Origin: JBJYIN01 sp046237015
GTDB taxonomy: Bacteria > Pseudomonadota > Gammaproteobacteria > Enterobacterales > Enterobacteriaceae
Length of the DNA stretch: 64,000 nt
Direction: 5' to 3'
Assembly (NCBI RefSeq): GCF_046237015.1
Contig: NZ_JBJYIN010000020.1
Span: 1-64,000, forward strand
Within the stretch, counting starts at the first letter, position 1; each line of letters begins with the position of its first letter. Below the pieces are notes generated by a model, which saw only the letters and a list, made by a program, of their open reading frames with translations, did not search any database and was not told the origin of the DNA. The position numbers and the translations under genes are program-made. Below, piece by piece: positions 44,084 through 53,343 of the stretch.

Positions 44084-44824
44084 TTAAGCAAAACCACCGT
44101 TTACACGGATAACCTGTGCGTTCACCCAGTTGCCATCCTCACCCACTAGCATTGCAACGACACCAGCAATTTCATCCGGTGTACCAATCCGTTCCAATGG
44201 TGCCAGTCGGGCAATGGTAGCGATTTGTTCTTCGCTTTTACCGTTGAAAAACAGTTCGGTTCCTGTTGGCCCTGGTGCAATAGCGTTTACCGTGATATTT
44301 CGACCACGTAGTTCATTGGCTAACACATGTACTAAACCTTCAACGCCCGCTTTGGACGCGATGTAGGGACCATAAGCCGGGAACGATTTTGCGATAACGC
44401 TGGTGGATAAGGCGATGATTCTTCCTCCTTCACCAACAGATTCTGCTGCGTTAGCCAATACCAGAAAGGCTCCTCTCAGGTTGGTTCGGATCACTTTATC
44501 GAAATCAGTTAGGCCTGCTGGCGTAATTTTCACCATGGGCATAATGCCCGCAGAATGTACTACGACATCCAACCGACCATTGATTGCTTTCGCATCGGCA
44601 AACAGGCGGCTGACATCAGCTTCATTGGCAACGTCAGCCTGAATGGCAACCGCTTGACCGCCTTGCGCCAGGATTGTCCGCACCGTTTCTTCAGCGCTAA
44701 CGACATCACCAGCATAATTGACGATGACCGTGAAGCCCTCTTTTGCCAGACGCTCTGCAATGGCTCGGCCAATGCCTCGGGATGCTCCAGTAACTAAAGC
44801 CGTTTTTGTTTGTGTGGTCATCAT
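44084..44824 (-). CDS. SDR-family oxidoreductase
   Basis: This 246-residue short-chain dehydrogenase has cofactor motif TGASRGIGRA, NNAG-type VVHSAGIMP, and catalytic Tyr/Lys in YGPYIASKAGV, with the PG-type IAPGPTGTELF after it. The classical length and ending (IRVNGGFA) fit FabG-like or related reductases using NADP(H). The start at 44824 follows GGAGA; the ORF could begin at 44839. No operon partner is visible. The substrate is unknown; such enzymes often reduce small ketones or quinones. Confidence 0.87.
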   Translation of the reverse strand: MMTTQTKTALVTGASRGIGRAIAERLAKEGFTVIVNYAGDVVSAEETVRTILAQGGQAVAIQADVANEADVSRLFADAKAINGRLDVVVHSAGIMPMVKITPAGLTDFDKVIRTNLRGAFLVLANAAESVGEGGRIIALSTSVIAKSFPAYGPYIASKAGVEGLVHVLANELRGRNITVNAIAPGPTGTELFFNGKSEEQIATIARLAPLERIGTPDEIAGVVAMLVGEDGNWVNAQVIRVNGGFA

Positions 44825-45119
44825 TCTCTCCTGGTTCATTGTTGGAGGGAGATCAATAGGGTTTCGGCATGGATAGTAACTTTCATCCCAAGGAGATAAA
44901 GATCGTTAATTTGATATTATAATTCCATCAGGATTAACAATGCCGATAGATTTAAGAGAAGTGCGGGGAAAACTTGATATACGGCAATAGGTTATCTCTC
45001 CTGTTGAATCAGATGAATTGATCTGTCAGCTGAGTCTCAACGACTTGGAACACGACGTCACTTGTGTGTCAGTCAGGCAAGGACGTCGGTATTCTGTTAC
45101 GAGTATTTACCGAGTGTGA

Positions 45120-46493
45120 CTAACTCAGCATGGCGTTGATGACCAGCATTGTGATCATTCCGCCGATCGCTGGGATAAACGTTCGTCTCACAATCATAAA
45201 GGGTGAGCACTCACCTGCTTTACTGACGGCGATAATAACCCCTGCAACTGGCGAAATAGATCTTCCCATCCCAGCCATTAATTGCATGGGAAGAATCATG
45301 TTTACCGCATTTTCGCCGAATTTTGTCGCGATCCCCGGAGCCAATCCTGAAAACGAAAAGAATGCCGCAACGCCAGAGCCTGTTAAGGCGGCGGTTACGC
45401 AGACTAACAGCGCCATCACGATAGTCATGCTATTAAAGCCAAAGCCGATGGTTTGCACCGTATGTATGATGAAGTCCACTGCGCCGATAATCTGTAACCC
45501 TTGTGCAAATACATCGGCACAAACCAGGAGTGAGACAATGCTGGTAAACATGGTGCCCATTCCTTTGAAAAAGACCTGAATACCCTTACACGCACTCTTG
45601 AAGTCTCGTTTTACCATTAATTCACAAAAGAAGGCGAATAAGGTGCCGATGACCATTGCGGTTACTACGTCGATTTTTATTGTACTGACCACCAGTGGAC
45701 TAAAAACAATCACTAGCACAACCGGAAATATGGGAAGAAATGCGTACAACGCAGGTATATGGGTACCGTTATCATTGTGGGACAAGCTGTCGTCTTGAGC
45801 GATCACCATCGTATGTCCGTCTTTGGCATCGAAATAACGTGCGGTAAAAAAGATCAATATTGCTACGGTCAGCATTACACCAATCGCTACAGGTAATTGG
45901 TAGTGCGCAAAATAGATTGCTGTTTCCATTCCTGCATGTTTGGCCGCGAGGTTCGCCGTCCCGACCGCGGGGCCCAGATCCATAAAAGCAGACATGCCAA
46001 TCATCGATGCCGCCGCAGCCTTACTCACACCTAAACGAACCAGTACGGGGAAAAAAGTAACCAACAGCAGCATTGCCAGACCCGCCGCACTGGAAATGGC
46101 GATATGAAGTAATTGGGATAAGATGTATCCGATTGCCAGAATAAGGTAAGGCGCTTTTATTATCCGCAATGGCTTAATGCACAAATTTACCATGGCATTA
46201 GAGGCTTTAATATGGTCCATATAGTCAGCAAATCCACCTGCTGCCATAATGATTAAACCGATACCAGCTACCTGTGTTGAGAGCGATTCTTTGACAAAGG
46301 CAAAGATATCGCCTCCTGCCCATCCGATAGATTTTGCTTTCCCATAGAGTATCGAATTATCAGGAAACAGGATGGTGGAAATAAGCAGCATACTCAACCC
46401 TGCTAGCAATAAAATAGTCTGAGGTTGATAGTTTTTTATAATAAATCTTGCGGCAATAATGGTAATCACCATGCCGATTAAGAATCCAGTCAT
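45120..46493 (-). CDS. DcuC-family anaerobic C4-dicarboxylate carrier
   Basis: This 457-residue membrane protein with about 12 spans has the DcuC family marks ILLLAGLSMLLIS, LLHIAISSAAGLAMLLLVTF, GMSAFMDLGPAVGTANLAAK and MAGMGRSISPVAGVIIAVSKAGECSP. DcuC proteins exchange or export succinate and take up fumarate in anaerobic growth. The gene follows the alpha/beta hydrolase gene by 23 bases on the same strand, so they form an operon. An RpiR regulator lies just upstream. The assignment to DcuC rather than a relative for another acid is probable, not certain. Confidence 0.85.
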   Translation of the reverse strand: MTGFLIGMVITIIAARFIIKNYQPQTILLLAGLSMLLISTILFPDNSILYGKAKSIGWAGGDIFAFVKESLSTQVAGIGLIIMAAGGFADYMDHIKASNAMVNLCIKPLRIIKAPYLILAIGYILSQLLHIAISSAAGLAMLLLVTFFPVLVRLGVSKAAAASMIGMSAFMDLGPAVGTANLAAKHAGMETAIYFAHYQLPVAIGVMLTVAILIFFTARYFDAKDGHTMVIAQDDSLSHNDNGTHIPALYAFLPIFPVVLVIVFSPLVVSTIKIDVVTAMVIGTLFAFFCELMVKRDFKSACKGIQVFFKGMGTMFTSIVSLLVCADVFAQGLQIIGAVDFIIHTVQTIGFGFNSMTIVMALLVCVTAALTGSGVAAFFSFSGLAPGIATKFGENAVNMILPMQLMAGMGRSISPVAGVIIAVSKAGECSPFMIVRRTFIPAIGGMITMLVINAMLS

Positions 46494-46516
46494 GATATTC
46501 CCCTGAATAGTATTCT

Positions 46517-47359
46517 TTAATAGTGAGAGATAAAATCATGGATGAGGGCATTATAATATTCTGGTGCCTGGAAATAGGGGGCATGCCCTAACCCCGGCAT
46601 CTCGATATGTTTTGTAAATGGTACTCGGGTTAGTAGATCTGATTTCAGTTGAGGGCTGACCACCTTATCTTTTTCACCCGTTAGAACGAGTGTTGGAACA
46701 CGGATTTGTGATAAAAGAGAGCGATTATCGGCCAATTGCAACATGCGTGATGCCCGACGTAGCCCGTCAGGTCGCGTTTCTGCTGCAATTGTTGCGGCAT
46801 AGGCGAGCACGGCCTGTGGAATATCAGGGAAGGGCAACAGGTCATGTGCACGGTTCCAGCCGTAGGCTTCGCTGCCAATTTCAGCTAACTCCTGCATACG
46901 TTTCTCCAGCTTTTCTGATACTGGCGCTGTTTCTGGATCACCGTAACCGGGGTGGGTGCAGGATAGAATCAGGCATTTTACATTTTCTGGATGTTTTGCC
47001 ACGTAGCGACTGGCAACGGTACCGCCCATGGAGTGTCCGACGATAGAGACTTGGTCGTTGCCGCTAGCTTGAATCAGTTCATGCAATGCCTGTACATAGT
47101 TATCAATTTCCGCATTAACCAGATCGGATAGCGCATAACCGGGGGCATCCCAGGCAATAACGTTATAGGCTGGAGACAGCGCGAAAAATTGAAATGCCCA
47201 AGCTTTAGCACTTCCTAGTAGGCCGTGCAGAAAAATGATTTTTTCACCTTTCCCCCCGGAACGATAAGATAATTTCCCCTGTGAAGTAGCGATTATTTTC
47301 TGTACCGGGCACACGGGAACGACATTCATTTCAGTAATTATATTTGTTTCATTAATCAT
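46517..47359 (-). CDS. alpha/beta-fold hydrolase
   Basis: This 280-residue hydrolase has oxyanion region IFLHGLLGSAKAW, nucleophile motif VGHSMGGTVASRY (Ser in GHSMG), acid region LVLTGEKDKVVSP and His in LGHAPYFQAPE. The lid-like part between is helical. I start at ATG 47359 (MINETNIITE), preceded by AAAGAGA; the longer frame to 47446 looks non-coding. The product of its reaction may be a carboxylate exported or imported by the DcuC-type carrier encoded next, an inference from the operon. Confidence 0.83.
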   Translation of the reverse strand: MINETNIITEMNVVPVCPVQKIIATSQGKLSYRSGGKGEKIIFLHGLLGSAKAWAFQFFALSPAYNVIAWDAPGYALSDLVNAEIDNYVQALHELIQASGNDQVSIVGHSMGGTVASRYVAKHPENVKCLILSCTHPGYGDPETAPVSEKLEKRMQELAEIGSEAYGWNRAHDLLPFPDIPQAVLAYAATIAAETRPDGLRRASRMLQLADNRSLLSQIRVPTLVLTGEKDKVVSPQLKSDLLTRVPFTKHIEMPGLGHAPYFQAPEYYNALIHDFISHY

Positions 47360-47549
47360 TATATTAATCTCTTTAAATAATAGAATACATAGGTACAATA
47401 TGCCATGTGCGACAAGATGCTCTTGCAATATTAAAGCAATTGACAATGTATTTTTTACATTGATCTAACTTATTTAATGATGCTGGATATCCGAATTTCA
47501 GGTGGTGTTATACGGATAAATGTGCGTTTTTAGCGTAAGTGATGGCGCT

Positions 47550-48407
47550 TTATTTATTGAAGACATTAAACTCTTCAAAAAGAGCTTCCATTACATTAAA
47601 GTTATCATTTAATTCTTTCCCTGTTATTTCTCCCATATAGTTAACCATCGCTTCAATGAGCACAAAGCCAGAACTACGGCTATTAAATAACCCCCTATTT
47701 TGGCTATCCATTAGTAAAAGTGCGGTGGCGAAGTGGCTAAAAGGGTTGGTTGGACGATCGGTAATAACGACAGTCTCTCCCCGGTTTTGGTGAAACCATT
47801 TCACCAGACGAGTCGTTACGCTGGAGAATCGGTAATAGGATATGGCCAGCAGAACATCGCCGTTTCGCGCATCCACCAGTTTATGAGGTAAATTAGCGAT
47901 GTTGGCATCCAGCAGTACAATGTCTTTTTTGATATATCGACCAAGAAGGTAAAAATACTCTGCTAGCGCGTGAGCACTGGCACTACCAATGACATACAGT
48001 TTTTTATCAGGATCACAAATTAGTTCAATCGCTTTTTCCAAATCATGCTTACTAATATTTTTTAGTGTGTCACGGATGATGTTGGTGGTATGGGCAACGT
48101 AATTTTCTATGTATGTGCTGCCATTTTTAATATTGTTTTCTTTATTAAAACGGGTAATGGGAGAGACATTTCGAAATGGTTCTGTACCCATCACCGCTTT
48201 TTTAAAATCATGAAAACCTTCAAACCCTATTTTTACCATAAAACGCCCTAGTGTGGATTTGGCAATCCCCACTTCTTTGCAAATATCGACAACTTTGCTA
48301 TAGGGGATCGATAAAAAATGTTTGGTAAGATAATCAGCGATGCATCGATCGGTTTCCGTCAAATTGCTTATCTGATTAATACGCTGAGAGAACTCGGTTT
48401 TGTTCAT
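47550..48407 (-). CDS. RpiR-family transcriptional regulator
   Basis: This 285-residue regulator has an N-terminal HTH_6 domain (about 1-75) with ICKEVGIAKSTLGRFMVKIGF as the helix-turn-helix. A SIS sugar-phosphate domain spans about 115-260, with LYVIGSASAHALAEYF and GDVLLAISYYRFSSVT. The unusual SASAHA in place of the common GxGxS motif may change the ligand. It probably regulates the hydrolase-dcuC operon downstream, which shares its direction, and perhaps the divergent (broken) esterase gene. The start ATG at 48407 is a good fit for MNKTEFSQRI. Confidence 0.87.
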   Translation of the reverse strand: MNKTEFSQRINQISNLTETDRCIADYLTKHFLSIPYSKVVDICKEVGIAKSTLGRFMVKIGFEGFHDFKKAVMGTEPFRNVSPITRFNKENNIKNGSTYIENYVAHTTNIIRDTLKNISKHDLEKAIELICDPDKKLYVIGSASAHALAEYFYLLGRYIKKDIVLLDANIANLPHKLVDARNGDVLLAISYYRFSSVTTRLVKWFHQNRGETVVITDRPTNPFSHFATALLLMDSQNRGLFNSRSSGFVLIEAMVNYMGEITGKELNDNFNVMEALFEEFNVFNK

Positions 48408-48629
48408 CGTAATATGCTCTCTTAATGTCTCTGTGGTATTAAGAACCAGTCTTGTGTAATAGAAAAGGGAATGGGAAATTCCCAGGAAAGAAATGTGCAG
48501 TATCTCTCATAATTAAAAAATGACTGAGATTTTCATTCTGAATCATGGACGATAAATAAAACTAAAGTTATTTAATATCAGTTTGTTATGGGATTAACTT
48601 TACGCTGTGAATTTTAATGAAAGGTGAAG

Positions 48630-49662
48630 ATGATGAAAATATCAATCGTCATACTGGTATCACTGGCTCTTTTGTCTCATGTTGTGTTTGCTGAACAACT
48701 GCCTATTGAACGTGGGCGTTTTACCATGACATTACCGAAAAATGGTAAAGAGATCTCCGTGTCGAGTTATCGTCCACAAGAGGCGACCTCTCGCTCTCCG
48801 ATTATCTTTGTATTAACAGGGCTAAACCGAAATGCAGATGATTATACCCGTCATACTTCAAGTTGCCTGTGCGTTGGCTACGTTCAGTCACCCGAATCAC
48901 TTACTCAAGTAAGCTCATCGGGATTCCTTCTCTTGCCGCCTTCCTGAAACTTGAATTATTTTGGGTATATCGAGATGCCTGGATAGAACATGCCAAAAAA
49001 ATCATTTTATTGTCCTGGTTCCTGAGTTTTCTAAAAAAGATTATCCCGGCGTGGATGGTTATAACCTTGGTTATCTGGTCAATAATGATTTGCGACGAGT
49101 GAACCCACCGGAGGACTGGGCATTTACTGTAATAGATGCCATTTTTGAGTCTCTTCGGCAGTCTAAAATAACGGAGCAGCCCCGTTATTATCTTTTTGGG
49201 AACAGTGCGGGCTGCCAGTTTGTTCACCGTATGCTGACGTTTGTTCCTACCGCAAAAGTAAAGGCTGCTATCTGTGCGGCAGCCGGGTGGTGGACGTTAC
49301 CGGATGACGAAACGACATGGCCCTATGGTTTTGCGAATGCCCCGGTTGTGTTAAAAACCACCGAGCTAGAACGTTACTTTGCTATGCCTTTATTGATTAC
49401 GGTTGGGCAACGGGATAACGATCCTTATCATCCGTTACTGCGCCGTTCCTATGAAGCGATGGCCCAAGGCAACAATCGCTTGCAGCGTGCTGAAAATTAT
49501 TTTTTGACGGGCAAACAGAAAGCAAGTCGCTACAAGTTTCCCTTCAATTGGCAATTTACAACGGTTCCCGATGTTGCACATAGCGGCAGTAAGATGTCAG
49601 CATGGGCGGCAACACAGTTTGTGCAGTTTGAAAAATCAGGGGCTTTCCCTTATCAATATTGA
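48630..49662 (+). pseudogene. secreted esterase/depolymerase gene broken by an ERIC element
   Basis: The start gives a signal peptide (MMKISIVILVSLALLSHVVFA) and SYRPQEATSRSPIIFVLTGL NRNADDY. Then a 127-bp ERIC (48843-48969) interrupts codon Tyr and shifts the frame. After it, RDAWIEHAKK continues in frame 2, and near 48990-49000 a run of seven A causes a second shift into the frame that reads HFIVLVPEFSKKDYPG, LFGNSAGCQFVHRM (nucleophile Ser in GNSAG) and later DVAHSGSKMSAWAA. Removing the ERIC and adding one A would restore a protein of about 300 residues. It is an alpha/beta hydrolase of the PHB-depolymerase-like sort. The gene is inactive in this strain unless the A-run is a sequencing slip and the ERIC is tolerated, which is unlikely. 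Confidence 0.88.
48843..48969. repeat. ERIC element inside the esterase gene, 127 bp
   Basis: It starts TATACCCGTCATACTTCAAG and ends TTATTTTGGGTATA. Flanks read GAT TA...TA T CGA, so a single TA of the target was doubled on insertion. The net addition is 125 bp. It is in the orientation opposite to the copy at 41362. Confidence 0.93.
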
Positions 49663-50008
49663 ATCCGATAGATTTGCAACGGTACCAACGGACGTGATCT
49701 ATAGAAGTGATGAGCCAGCTCATCGGGATGAAAGACTTGAATGGGGTAGGGGATATATTCTTTAATGGAATAATTAAATATATCATTATTTCATAATACG
49801 TAATTTTGACATTGTGATATCGATTAGCTCTGATTTATGACACAGTATGAGACTTGCCTTATCAATGATAATCGATGTGTAATCGATATTATTTTTTACT
49901 TTTTGTGATTGTCACATAAGGTTATTCATGGCTAAGGGGATAGTTTATTTATTAACCCCTTTCGCTGCGGAGTTTGTGTATTAATTGATTTATAAATGGA
50001 TAAAAGAC
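49663..50008. other. 346-bp gap upstream of the sugar kinase
   Basis: This is AT-rich with no coding region. It contains the palindromic stretch TGTGATTGTCACA (about 49906), similar to CRP half-sites but with a 3-base instead of 6-base spacer. It may hold the kinase promoter; I cannot place it. Confidence 0.35.
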
Positions 50009-51031
50009 ATGAAAGTGTTAACTTTTGGGGAAATGATGTTGCGATTAAAGCCACTCGGTAACAATCGCATTATTCAGTCTGATGTTCTTGAAGCCGCATA
50101 TGGTGGCGCAGAGGCTAATGTTGCCGTGTCTCTTGCATTGCTTGGTAATGACGCTGCTTATCTAACCAAATTGCCAAATAATTTGTTGGGAGAAACTGCG
50201 CTTTCTACGCTGAGAAAATATGGTGTTGATACAGCGAGAGTATTGCGTGGCGGTAATCGTTTGGGGATCTACTTTTTTGAGAAAGGTGCCAGCGTACGTT
50301 CAACGAATGTTGTTTACGATCGTGCAGGTAGTGCCTTTGCGGAAACGAAGCAGACGGAATTCGACTGGGAAGCCATTTTCAACGATGTTGATTACTTCTA
50401 TTTTTCTGGTATCACACCTGCTATTTCTAGCGAGCTTGAACAGGCGGTAACGGCAGCTTGCGTTTTTTGTCAGAAACACAATATTCCCGTTGTTTGCGAT
50501 ATGAATTACCGTGGCAAGATGTGGTCGCCGGAAAAAGCGCAGGTTGTGATGTCCAAGCTGATGAATTATGTGACAATCTGCATCGCTAATGATGAAGATT
50601 TTGAAGCGACGCTGGGTATCAAAGCTTTTGATGGTGACATGTCTCGCGGAATTGATCAGATTGATGCCTTTAAAGAAGGGATGCTGGAGGTCACTCGTCG
50701 CTATCCTGGCTGTAAGGTCGTTGCCAGCGTGTTACGTAATATTCGGTCTGTTGAAGACAGCCAGTGGATGGGATTGCTGCTTAACGAAGGCAAATTCCAT
50801 GAAACTAATCGCTACAACGTGCATGTTATGGAAGGGGTTGCAGCGGGAGACGCTTTTGGTGCTGGTTTGATGCACGGTGTTCTGCATGGCTTTGGCGATC
50901 AGGAAAAGATCGACTTTGCTATTGCCGCGAGTGTGTTAAAGCTGACAATTAGTGGTGACCTGAACCTTGTTCAGGAATCTGAAATTCGTTCTGTCATGAA
51001 AAAGGGTGGTGGGGCGAGCCTTAGCCGTTAA
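50009..51031 (+). CDS. kdgK: PfkB-family sugar kinase, KDG-kinase-like
   Basis: This 340-residue ribokinase/PfkB kinase opens MKVLTFGEMMLRLKPLGN and contains GGAEANVAVSLALLG, GIYFFEKGASVR and ANDEDFEATLGI. Its ATP/anion-hole motif is EGVAAGDAFGAGL, where the common GAGD is AAGD. Overall it follows the Bacillus/Thermotoga type of 2-keto-3-deoxygluconate kinase more than E. coli KdgK. Phosphorylating KDG is the step joining pectin and hexuronate breakdown to the Entner-Doudoroff aldolase. An in-frame upstream ATG at 49985 has no better site. No pectin genes are adjacent, so the symbol is tentative. Confidence 0.72.
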   Translation: MKVLTFGEMMLRLKPLGNNRIIQSDVLEAAYGGAEANVAVSLALLGNDAAYLTKLPNNLLGETALSTLRKYGVDTARVLRGGNRLGIYFFEKGASVRSTNVVYDRAGSAFAETKQTEFDWEAIFNDVDYFYFSGITPAISSELEQAVTAACVFCQKHNIPVVCDMNYRGKMWSPEKAQVVMSKLMNYVTICIANDEDFEATLGIKAFDGDMSRGIDQIDAFKEGMLEVTRRYPGCKVVASVLRNIRSVEDSQWMGLLLNEGKFHETNRYNVHVMEGVAAGDAFGAGLMHGVLHGFGDQEKIDFAIAASVLKLTISGDLNLVQESEIRSVMKKGGGASLSR

Positions 51032-51046
51032 CCATCGTATTAAATC

Positions 51047-51081
51047 GACACAACCTTCATTGTTTAGATTAATGGAGGTTG
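51047..51081 (+). terminator. hairpin after the sugar kinase, cut by an ERIC element
   Basis: ACAACCTTCATT and AATGGAGGTTGT pair over 12 positions (one G-U) with a 9-base loop. The expected T tract is absent because the ERIC element at 51082 begins right at the end of the stem. Confidence 0.55.
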
Positions 51082-51208
51082 TATACCCGTCATACTTCAA
51101 GTTGCTTGTGCGTTGGCTGCCCTTACTCACCCCAGTCACTTACCTAAGTAAGCTCTTGGGGATTCGTGCGGTTGCCGCCTTCACGCAACTCGAATTATTT
51201 TGGGTATA
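51082..51208. repeat. ERIC element, 127 bp
   Basis: TATACCCGTCATACTTCAAG at the left, TTTTGGGTATA at the right, with the central CTTACCTAAGTAAGCTC block. It has the same orientation as the copy in the esterase gene. Confidence 0.93.
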
Positions 51209-51407
51209 TCAATAAAAGTTAAGCGACAATTGTTGAATGAGTGACGTTGAAATACCGCGTCGCCTATGTTGTTTTACAACCATTCGCCTAACCTTACCTG
51301 ATGATGACAATACTATACATTTTCCCTGTTATATTTCTTTCATCCCTTGTCATATATCACATCCTTGTGAATGTTGTGTTAACCATCCCTGTCATTAGAA
51401 TGACCTT

Positions 51408-51432
51408 TCCCGCTTCGTGCGGGATTTTTTTT
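51408..51432 (+). terminator. strong intrinsic terminator
   Basis: TCCCGC-TTCGT-GCGGGA followed by eight T is a textbook terminator. The upstream 200 bases hold no convincing protein gene, so it may end a small RNA (51212-51432) or serve the sugar kinase transcript after its own terminator was damaged. Confidence 0.82.
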
Positions 51433-51495
51433 ATCGTTAGTAGCGCGGTGGTCTATGAATTGTCAATAAGTGTTTATGTGAGTCATATATTGAAA

Positions 51496-51545
51496 TATAT
51501 CCGTCATACTTCAAGTTGACTACGCGCTGGCTGTACTCACTCTAT
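51496..51545. repeat. truncated ERIC, first 50 bases
   Basis: TATATCCGTCATACTTCAAG and then a diverged segment matches only the left end of an ERIC. The rest is gone. Confidence 0.7.
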
Positions 51546-51659
51546 TGTAATAGGAAATAAATATTAACCTGACTGTCGTGCTATTCGGGTAGTGTCGCTA
51601 TTAAAAACAACTCAAAATTTGTTAGTTATTGGGCTGATAATAAATAATGGATGTCACCC

Positions 51660-52334
51660 TTAATGATAAGTTTTCACTATCTCTAACGTGCCATTGATGA
51701 CAAATTGAACGCCCATGCACACCAGCAGAAAGCCCATAAGGCGAGAAATTGCTTCGATGCCTCCCTTGCCGACCAGTTTAATGATCAGGTGAGAGCTTTT
51801 TAGCGTTAACCACAAGATAAAACTCACTGCGATAAACGTAAGGACGGGGGCAACGGCGACGACCCATGGCGTAACATCGACACCACTTTTGATTTGTGAC
51901 GCGGTACTGATGATAAGCGCAATGGTGCCGGGGCCTGCGGTACTGGGCATCGCCAGAGGGACGAAAGCGATATTCACATTGTTGGTGACACGGCTATTGT
52001 TGATTTCATCAGTTTTGCTTTTCACTTCGGGTATATGTTCAGGTTTTTGTTGCGGGAAAAGCATCCGGAAACCAATAAATGCTACGATTAAGCCGCCAGC
52101 GATCCGTAAACCGGGGATGGATATGCCAAAGGTATTCATAACTAGCTGACCGCCGTAAAAGGCGACGGTCATAATGATGAAAACGTATAACGAGGTCTGA
52201 AATATTTGTCGATTTTTCTCGCCCTGACTCATGTCTCCACTTAATCCCAGAAACACGGCAATGGTTGTGAGGGGGTTCGCTAGCGGCAGAATAAGAACGA
52301 TGCCAACGCCAATAGCTTGAATCAATTCCAGCAT
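51660..52334 (-). CDS. MarC-family integral membrane protein
   Basis: This 224-residue protein with six predicted spans has the family opening ILPLANPLTTIAVFLGLSGD and the mid-protein IAFVPLAMPSTAGPGTIALI, both conserved in MarC and YhgN. The charged loop in the middle (FPQQKPEHIPEVKSKTDE) is cytosolic or periplasmic depending on topology. Family function remains unsettled, with amino-acid transport suggested for some members. It stands alone between an ERIC-rich stretch and an SRPBCC gene on the same strand. Confidence 0.88.
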   Translation of the reverse strand: MLELIQAIGVGIVLILPLANPLTTIAVFLGLSGDMSQGEKNRQIFQTSLYVFIIMTVAFYGGQLVMNTFGISIPGLRIAGGLIVAFIGFRMLFPQQKPEHIPEVKSKTDEINNSRVTNNVNIAFVPLAMPSTAGPGTIALIISTASQIKSGVDVTPWVVAVAPVLTFIAVSFILWLTLKSSHLIIKLVGKGGIEAISRLMGFLLVCMGVQFVINGTLEIVKTYH

Positions 52335-52409
52335 TTAACCTCCAGTGAACGATCATGTGAAAAATAGTGCTATATCCTGCCTTTTTGCTCAGAAAAGGCA
52401 GTATTTCCG

Positions 52410-52901
52410 TTAACTGTTTACGTCATTTTCAGCCAGATTTTTAAACCGTTGCAGCGTTTTTGTCAGCATGTCTTTCGATAGAACATCGAACATCTGGCTA
52501 ATTTTTCTCCCCAGTAATCCCCCTGGCGGATCAAAACGGATTGTCAAGGTCACTTCAGTACCATGACCTGTAGGCGAAGCTCTAAATGATAGCCGACCTT
52601 CATTGGGAATTCGCGCACCTTCAAGAGAACGCCAGTGTATATACACACCTTTTTTCTCATCAACGATGCGAGCTCGCCATTCGATAAGCGCACCGAAGGG
52701 CGTGTTCACCCGCCACAGTGAATCGGTATAATTAAGGATGTCGATAGTTGCAAAATGGTTCATCAGGACTGGCAATGTTTCTGGTTTTCTCCACAGATCA
52801 AACAGCGTTTCAGCAGGACGATGAATTGTGATGCAACTGCGAAGTTCATCTGAGTCTTTTTCGCTTTTAATACCAATGTTTTTTAGAAAAGAGGGGCGCA
52901 C
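52410..52901 (-). CDS. SRPBCC-family protein (cyclase/dehydrase-like)
   Basis: This 163-residue START-like protein has an opening strand ITIHRPAETLFDLWRKPETLPVL, then LWRVNTPFGALIEWRARIVD and GTEVTLTIRFDPPGGLLGR, ending in a long helix. The GTG at 52901 has AGGGA 9 bases upstream. The nearest ATG is out of frame. These proteins bind hydrophobic ligands; the ligand is unknown here. It may share a transcript with the marC-type gene 75 bases downstream. Confidence 0.8.
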   Translation of the reverse strand: MRPSFLKNIGIKSEKDSDELRSCITIHRPAETLFDLWRKPETLPVLMNHFATIDILNYTDSLWRVNTPFGALIEWRARIVDEKKGVYIHWRSLEGARIPNEGRLSFRASPTGHGTEVTLTIRFDPPGGLLGRKISQMFDVLSKDMLTKTLQRFKNLAENDVNS

Positions 52902-53343
52902 CAGACATTCTCCCTATAAATTCTTGGCCCAAACGGGCGTCTCGGGGACATTCTGACTGATATTGATGATGAAGCAAAGTAAGAATATGCGTCGTTTTAG
53001 GTAACGGAATGACCGATGCCAACTCATCTGACTTTTTAATTAGGTGATATGGGGTACTATCGGTTATTGCGTTTGATTGTTAGTGCGATAAAATATTATT
53101 TATGATTTTAATATTGAATTATATAAATATATATCCTAAATAAATTTATCTCAAAGGACCTGGGTATTGAATGGTGTTTGATTTAGTAAAAACGCACCCT
53201 ACCCATAAAGTATGCTGGCAATTTATACATATTATCTCTTGATTTAATTACGATAAATGCTTTTATTCCCAGTGTTGTTGTTTACGCATTTGGTGTTTCA
53301 TGATATTTTTTATTCAACATTGTTGTCCTGGTGACCTATCAAT
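52902..53343. other. 442-bp AT-rich intergenic region
   Basis: No gene is visible in either strand. The low-GC section at 53080-53140 is likely promoter and leader DNA for the flanking genes, which point away from each other. Confidence 0.5.

Noticed and set aside
44840..45119. Possible LysR-type regulator divergent from the SDR gene
   Set aside because: Only a 16-codon frame from the ATG at 44940 is open; no HTH sequence could be read across frames.
49906..49918. TGTGATTGTCACA as a CRP site before the sugar kinase
   Set aside because: The spacer is 3 bases instead of 6, so it does not fit the CRP consensus.
51301..51519. 72-codon hydrophobic frame between two ERIC sequences
   Set aside because: It runs through a strong terminator and into a truncated ERIC; no ribosome site.
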